Assembly: GCA_902511755.1 (NCBI GenBank)
Contig: CABXGL010000006.1
Location: 1 to 64,000, forward strand
Length of the DNA: 64,000 bases
Source of the DNA: an uncultured Bacteroidota bacterium
GTDB lineage: Bacteria; Bacteroidota; Bacteroidia; Flavobacteriales; Flavobacteriaceae
Reading direction: 5' to 3'
The translations under genes were made by a program, and so were the position numbers. Below are positions 62,114 through 64,000 of this stretch, in pieces. The notes beneath the pieces are model-generated. The model saw only the letters and a program-made list of their open reading frames with translations, was not told the DNA's origin and searched no databases. Position 1 is the stretch's first letter, and the number at the start of each line of letters is the position of its first letter.

Positions 62114-62272
62114 TCATTTTTTTAAATTAGCACCAATTATTAGGCAAATTCCATCATTAACTAATATTAATGAAATAGTTTCAAACAAAAACCATGCCTC
62201 TCCTCTATTCTTAAGTGTTAATGCTTCACCAAAAATACATAATCCCGAACTAAAAATAAGGCGCCCATTCAG
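62114..62272 (-). pseudogene. remnant of a small membrane protein gene (no start codon)
   Basis: A 52-codon open frame bounded upstream by TAA and ending with a TGA that overlaps the ATG of the upstream option for the next gene. It reads LNGRLIFSSGLCIFGEALTL, KNRGEAWFLFETISLILVND, GICLIIGANLKK. Two hydrophobic helices with a GEA motif make it look like a genuine small flavobacterial membrane protein. There is no ATG, GTG or TTG before codon 29. Upstream of the TAA the same frame reads ARNSKKVL without a Met. It is probably decayed by a point nonsense or start loss. It occupies most of the stretch between 62078 and 62326. Confidence 0.45.
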
Positions 62273-62325
62273 TTATAATACTTTTTTTGAATTTCTTGCG
62301 ACGCTTCTTGTATTAATAAAATTCA

Positions 62326-64000
62326 CTATTTAAAATATTTATTATACTTGAAAAAAGAAAAGAAACCTAAAAGAAAAACAAATGCTGCTGAATAGTAAAC
62401 AAAATCAGGGGTTATGCCCTTATCTCCACTGGCATATGAATGTAACCCACTTAAATAAAAATTAACTCCAAAATAAGTCATCATAATTGAAGCAAAAGCT
62501 ATAATAGACATTAAATTAAACATCCATTTTCCCTTTAATCCTGGAATTAATCTCATATGCAATACAAAAGCATAAATCATGATACTAATTAAAGCCCATG
62601 TTTCTTTTGGATCCCATCCCCAATATCTTCCCCAGCTTTCATTAGCCCATTGTCCACCAAGAAAATTTCCTATTGTTAACATGATTAAACCTACAGTTAA
62701 AGAAAGTTCATTAATTATTGATAACTCTTCTAAGTTTAATTTAATCTTCTCTTTATTTTTTTCATTAGTTATAAGCATAAGGATTAACGATACAATTCCT
62801 AAAATCATTCCTAAAGTGAAGGGACCGTAACTTCCTACAATGACAGAAACATGAATCATTAACCAATAACTATCAAGAACAGGAACTAAATTTGCTATTT
62901 CTGGATCCATCCAGTTCCAATGAGCTATCATTAAAATCATTGAAGATACAAATGAGGTTGCCGCAATTGTAAGATTAGATTTTCTAGAAAAAGCAAGTCC
63001 CATACCAACTGTAGCCCAAGCAACATAAATCATAGATTCATATGCATCACTCCAAGGAGCATGGCCTGAAACATAAGCTCTAGCTAAAAGTCCTAGTGTA
63101 TGCAAAATAAATAATCCAACAATAGTATATTTTGATGCTTTTATAAGAAATTTTATGTATTTATTATCATTAAAAATTTGAAAAATAAGGAATGTGAACA
63201 TTAGAGTTCCTACATACATATACCAACTAAAAAGTTTTTTAAAAACATCATACTTGTTATAAATTATTTCTGCTTTTATTTTATCTTCTGAAGGTATAAC
63301 ATCAGATCCATATTTAGTTTGGAAACCTTTAATACTCTCCAAAAGTTTTGTTGAATTATCATAATTTCCTGTTTCTATGTCATTTTCTAAAGCACCAAAA
63401 TAAAGCGGCAAAATATTTTTTACATATAAAGAATCAACACCACTAAAATCATTTGGTTCAATATCAGAAAAAGAAACCCATTTATTATTAGAATGATTTG
63501 GGATAGGAAAAATTCGTAATATTTTTCCTTCAAAAGCAGAAAAAAGTAAATTAACCCTTCTATCTAATTCTATGAAGTCTTTTTGAAATTGATTAGGTAA
63601 AGAAGCTTTATAAGATTCCTCTAGTTGAGAAGAAATTTTATAATTACCATCATCATCAAAAAAATCAACAAAAGAAGCATATTTCTCTTTTTTATTTCTA
63701 CCTGCTATCTTCCTTATGCTATCATTCCCTCTTTTCAAATAAATAAAAGGAACATTATACCAAAGAATAGGATTTTTCGTAATTGAAATCAGAACTTGAT
63801 CAGCATTCAATTCTTTATAAGTATCTGACTTGCTTACTTTTCTTAAAACTTCTGAAGCAAAAGTATTTAAAGGTTTCATACGTCCTCCTGAATCCTGAAT
63901 AACAATACTACCAAAATCAGCAGCATGTTCTACACTCACAGGTCTATTTACAATTAAGGAATCGTTTTGATTTAATACAGTTTCGGTATGCTGATGGTCA
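62326..64000 (-). CDS. ccsA: cytochrome c biogenesis protein CcsBA, C-terminal (CcsA) part, partial
   Basis: Cut by the right edge: the frame is open from 63939 to 64000 (residues DHQHTETVLNQNDSLIVNRP in the last stretch), so a GTG at 63939 is not the true start. The visible part has a periplasmic domain (IVIQDSGGRMKPLNTFASEVLRKV) and then the CcsA-type membrane part with about eight helices, PWSDAYESMIYVAW and the heme-handling WWD motif WANESWGRYWGWDPKETWALIS. It exports heme and attaches it to apocytochrome c. In Bacteroidota CcsB and CcsA are fused, so about half the protein lies beyond the window. Confidence 0.92.
   Translation of the reverse strand, partial: DHQHTETVLNQNDSLIVNRPVSVEHAADFGSIVIQDSGGRMKPLNTFASEVLRKVSKSDTYKELNADQVLISITKNPILWYNVPFIYLKRGNDSIRKIAGRNKKEKYASFVDFFDDDGNYKISSQLEESYKASLPNQFQKDFIELDRRVNLLFSAFEGKILRIFPIPNHSNNKWVSFSDIEPNDFSGVDSLYVKNILPLYFGALENDIETGNYDNSTKLLESIKGFQTKYGSDVIPSEDKIKAEIIYNKYDVFKKLFSWYMYVGTLMFTFLIFQIFNDNKYIKFLIKASKYTIVGLFILHTLGLLARAYVSGHAPWSDAYESMIYVAWATVGMGLAFSRKSNLTIAATSFVSSMILMIAHWNWMDPEIANLVPVLDSYWLMIHVSVIVGSYGPFTLGMILGIVSLILMLITNEKNKEKIKLNLEELSIINELSLTVGLIMLTIGNFLGGQWANESWGRYWGWDPKETWALISIMIYAFVLHMRLIPGLKGKWMFNLMSIIAFASIMMTYFGVNFYLSGLHSYASGDKGITPDFVYYSAAFVFLLGFFSFFKYNKYFK

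Noticed and set aside
62131-62328. An open plus-strand frame of about 65 codons (ending FFEFLATLLVLIKFTI)
   Set aside because: It has no start codon and lies opposite the more protein-like minus-strand remnant; it is probably the antisense shadow of that gene.
63901-63939. GTG at 63939 as start of the CcsA protein
   Set aside because: The frame remains open to the window edge with plausible CcsBA sequence, so the gene is truncated by the window.

Overview
The window is about 30% GC and densely packed with genes. Three things point to a marine member of the Bacteroidota, most likely Flavobacteriia: almost no Shine-Dalgarno sequences, promoters of the TTG-N19-TAnnTTTG type, and exported proteins with short leaders cleaved before Q or at an SC lipobox. 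A CarboxypepD_reg-type TonB-dependent receptor, a DUF4920 protein and a fused CcsBA-type cytochrome c biogenesis protein agree with this. It is a chromosomal metabolic segment. I see no phage, transposase, integrase, CRISPR array or rRNA, and no gene I can recognise as a transcription factor.

Layout. (1) 0-5.1 kb: threonine catabolism (kbl and tdh, divergent), a lipoprotein sulfatase and an MscS channel. (2) 5.1-10.2 kb, minus strand: GHL10 lipoprotein, sodium:solute symporter, DUF4434 protein and AGE-family sugar epimerase, which look like one carbohydrate-use operon. (3) 10.2-17.7 kb: a tiny protein, tRNA-Arg(ACG), two secreted beta-propeller proteins (one with a Met-rich insertion), a DUF4920 protein, NTF2-like lipoprotein, alkaline phosphatase, CotH-like secreted protein and bestrophin-like membrane protein. 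(4) 17.7-23.8 kb: DUF1080 protein and SCCPDH-type oxidoreductase behind a broken small membrane gene, then a lysine-catabolic trio (saccharopine dehydrogenase, DUF1338/HglS, ALDH7). (5) 23.8-43.1 kb: a beta-oxidation operon (two ACADs, ECH, MaoC, SDR, thiolase, MDR oxidoreductase), a hydratase plus biotin-dependent carboxyltransferase, GPH-type MFS transporter, long-chain acyl-CoA ligase, alpha/beta hydrolase, TonB receptor, nitronate monooxygenase-type enzyme and acetoacetyl-CoA synthetase. (6) 43.1-60.4 kb: a long plus-strand run with sterol desaturase-family hydroxylase, unknown lipoprotein, MBL hydrolase, haloalkane dehalogenase-type hydrolase, PfpI protein, membrane proteins, two sulfatases (one fused to nine membrane segments), two unknown proteins, a second NMO-type enzyme, two SDRs, an ACAD10/11-type ACAD, an APH-type kinase and a histidine-phosphatase-fold protein. 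(7) 60.4-64 kb: two secreted proteins, a gene remnant and the C-terminal part of CcsBA, which runs off the right edge.

Taken together, regions 5 and 6 read as one catabolic island for hydrophobic, possibly sulfated and oxygenated molecules: outer-membrane uptake, desulfation, CoA activation, several kinds of beta-oxidation, and removal of a hydroxyl group by phosphorylation and elimination. The substrate is inferred, not shown.

The most unusual DNA-level signal is a 39-bp secretion-leader sequence present three times (5080-5118, 10152-10190, 13803-13841), each pair differing at only two bases. One copy has no protein behind it, and two copies flank the sugar operon as direct repeats. Other points of interest are an 8-G tract in a hydrophobic loop of the TonB receptor, a sulfatase fused to a membrane module that also exists alone nearby, and two small decayed or frameshifted membrane genes that have no usable start codon.
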